Assembly: GCA_018806915.1 (NCBI GenBank)
Contig: JAGKQI010000034.1
Coordinates: 372,001-436,000 of the forward strand
Direction of reading: 5' to 3'
Source: Phytophthora colocasiae
Lineage: Eukaryota; Oomycota; Peronosporomycetes; Peronosporales; Peronosporaceae
Length of the DNA: 64,000 nucleotides
The notes beneath the pieces were generated by a model. That model saw only the letters and a program-made list of their open reading frames with translations. It did not search any database and was not told the origin of the DNA. Both the position numbers and the translations under genes were made by a program. This document shows, in pieces, positions 62,630 through 64,000 of the stretch; position 1 is the stretch's first letter, and every line of letters begins with the position of its first letter.

Positions 62630-64000
62630 GCACGTTGTTCCTCACTTTGTGGCTGTAGTATCGCTCTCTTCGCATCTGGTCCTTCTCTAGTGCCTGCTTC
62701 GCGATCCTTGCTGCTGACTCCATGTTCGTCACCAGTTTCCGGTGGTATTCGGGCCAACCTTCAATCTGCTGTACCTGACTTGCTCTCAACAGTTCATTCG
62801 GTGCCCTCAGCCGTCTCCCCATCATTAGTTCATTAGGTGAGTAGCCGGTAGTCCCGTGTCGAGCTCCGTTGTACGCATACATTGCACAGGGGATCCAGTC
62901 GTCCCAGTCGTCCTGCTTCTCATCGACGTACTGAGCCACCATGTCCTTCCAGATCTTGTGGTACCGCTCTACTAAACCCAGCAACATCGGACGATACGGC
63001 ACAGGCTTCGTCTGTTTCGCCTTCGGCAACTGTATCAACCGAGTTACCACCAGTCCATTGAGCTCTGGAGCACCATCCATGATCAGTTCTCGCATCGGTC
63101 CATGTACTCCAACAATTCGTTCCACCAAAAAGCGTGCGATATCTTCTGCCGTGTGACTTGGTGTCGCTATCATCACTGCGTACCTACTGGCATAGTCGAC
63201 TGCAGCAATTACGTAGCGGTTTCCTCGTCCAGTGACCGGTAGTGGGCCTGCCACATCGAGTGCCCATCTGTCACCTACAGCACCAACTTCTAGGCTCCGT
63301 AGTGGAGGTATGACTGCCTTCGGCTTCGTTTTTCTCGTCGCACAGTCCCTGCAACTTCGAACCCAGTACTTCACTTGATCCCTAATGCCTGGCCACCAGT
63401 AGATCTTTTCTAGTCGTCCATAGGTCTGTGGCGTTCCCAAGTGGCACGCATATATTGAGTCGTGTGCCTCCCTCAGTGCCTTTGCTCGTAGAGATGCCGG
63501 TAACACTACTCGCAATGATCCATCCGTTTCACGCAGATACACGAGTCCATCCCGTTTAACCACCATTAATCCTTGGTGTCGTTCTTGCTCTGAAAGTCGC
63601 TGTACCATCTTGTCTTCCTTCTGGTGAGCCTTGATCTCCTCGTCCGTCTGTTGTCCGTTGTCACTAATGTTTACTGTGTCACCCGAACTTCCGATCATCT
63701 GAGTACTCGTTTCTACAGTACTGTTCGTCACCGTCGGTGTTATTCCTGTACGTGTCGTCTCAGCTGCTACAACTCCTAGAGGTACGGAAGTTTTTGTACC
63801 CCCACTGAGCTGTTCACCCTCGCTAACTGTACGTTCATTCGCCGGTGCCGTGTCTGTAGTTGTTTGCTGTCTCCTCCTCCTGTTCTTCCGCCGATTCGCC
63901 GCGACAGTCCTCACGGGCGCTCGTGATAGCGCATCCGCCACCACGTTCGTAGATCCAGGTCGGTAAGTAATCCGAAAGTCGAACTCCTGTAATTGCAGTG
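62520..64000 (-). CDS. Gypsy pol: RNase H end and integrase (partial)
   Basis: Open from the window edge. ITYRPGSTNVVADALSRA closes the RNase H. A Thr/Ser/Arg-rich spacer follows. The integrase zinc region reads EAHDSIYACHLGTPQTYGRL, IYWWPGIRDQVKYWVRSCRD and C; the His pair and Cys pair are present. The catalytic core shows WALDVAGPLPVTGRGNRYVI (first Asp), RELIMDGAPELNG (second Asp) and LLGLVERYHKIWKDM (Glu). The integrase C-terminal GPY/F region begins but is lost to a frame change near 62630. The enzyme core appears intact. Confidence 0.88.
   Translation of the reverse strand, partial: LQLQEFDFRITYRPGSTNVVADALSRAPVRTVAANRRKNRRRRQQTTTDTAPANERTVSEGEQLSGGTKTSVPLGVVAAETTRTGITPTVTNSTVETSTQMIGSSGDTVNISDNGQQTDEEIKAHQKEDKMVQRLSEQERHQGLMVVKRDGLVYLRETDGSLRVVLPASLRAKALREAHDSIYACHLGTPQTYGRLEKIYWWPGIRDQVKYWVRSCRDCATRKTKPKAVIPPLRSLEVGAVGDRWALDVAGPLPVTGRGNRYVIAAVDYASRYAVMIATPSHTAEDIARFLVERIVGVHGPMRELIMDGAPELNGLVVTRLIQLPKAKQTKPVPYRPMLLGLVERYHKIWKDMVAQYVDEKQDDWDDWIPCAMYAYNGARHGTTGYSPNELMMGRRLRAPNELLRASQVQQIEGWPEYHRKLVTNMESAARIAKQALEKDQMRRERYYSHKVRNNVHGWRHGLDLQTATWNGSDETRSPMDRTGEDYGRWRV

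Larger units (their letters stand above)
61421..64000 (-). mobile_element. Ty3/gypsy LTR retrotransposon, 3' part (5' part beyond window)
   Basis: The end of RNase H (FRITYRPGSTNVVADALSRA), a full integrase and a long C-terminal extension are read on the minus strand from the window edge. The domain order RNase H then integrase is that of Ty3/gypsy. Confidence 0.9.

Overview
The window is nuclear DNA of an oomycete, most likely Phytophthora or a close relative. This is inferred from four things. Genes are closely packed on both strands with short GT-AG introns of about 60-70 bp. A start-site element of the oomycete Inr plus FPR type occurs upstream of several genes. Flagellar-type genes sit beside plant-like arginine biosynthesis. 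Intact copia and gypsy elements are present. No bacterial operons, rRNA, tRNA genes or CRISPR arrays were seen.

Layout. 1-3.2 kb: the 3' end of an FG-repeat nucleoporin and a coiled-coil protein. 3.2-4.5 kb: a nested pair of DNA transposons. 5.5-9.8 kb: a leucine-rich-repeat protein and a CLEC16A/FPL-domain protein. 9.9-17.6 kb: five secreted palmitoyl-protein-thioesterase-like paralogues, one inverted and four in tandem; a decayed sixth copy lies at 32.8 kb. 17.7-23.5 kb: a possible Crinkler-header protein, a three-exon membrane protein, an AGC kinase, a PH-domain protein and an unrecognised intron-rich gene. 23.6-32.6 kb: a run rich in cell-division and meiosis genes: E2F, signal peptidase subunit 2, MAD2, MSH5 and a candidate securin.

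33.5-43 kb: a small mitoribosome-like protein, nardilysin, PDE6-delta, an RNF32-like double RING protein, an unusual TFIIB-like zinc-ribbon/C2H2 protein, and a DNL-type mitochondrial zinc-finger protein (HEP1/Zim17). 43.26-48.63 kb: a very young Ty1/copia element with identical-looking LTRs and a 5-bp target duplication. 48.8-60.4 kb: a secreted EGF-like surface protein, N-acetylglutamate synthase, a XendoU nuclease, an internally duplicated protein of unknown family, actin-related protein 10, and a small membrane protein. 61.4-64 kb: the 3' part of a Ty3/gypsy element on the minus strand, running off the window.

Genes that probably share a process: E2F, MAD2, the securin candidate and MSH5 act in cell-cycle entry, the anaphase checkpoint, sister separation and meiotic crossing-over. 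PDE6-delta and RNF32, divergently transcribed from a 141-bp gap, both fit flagellar biology. The thioesterase array looks like a locally amplified secreted enzyme family. Exon joins were placed by reading splice consensus and protein continuity, not by transcript data.
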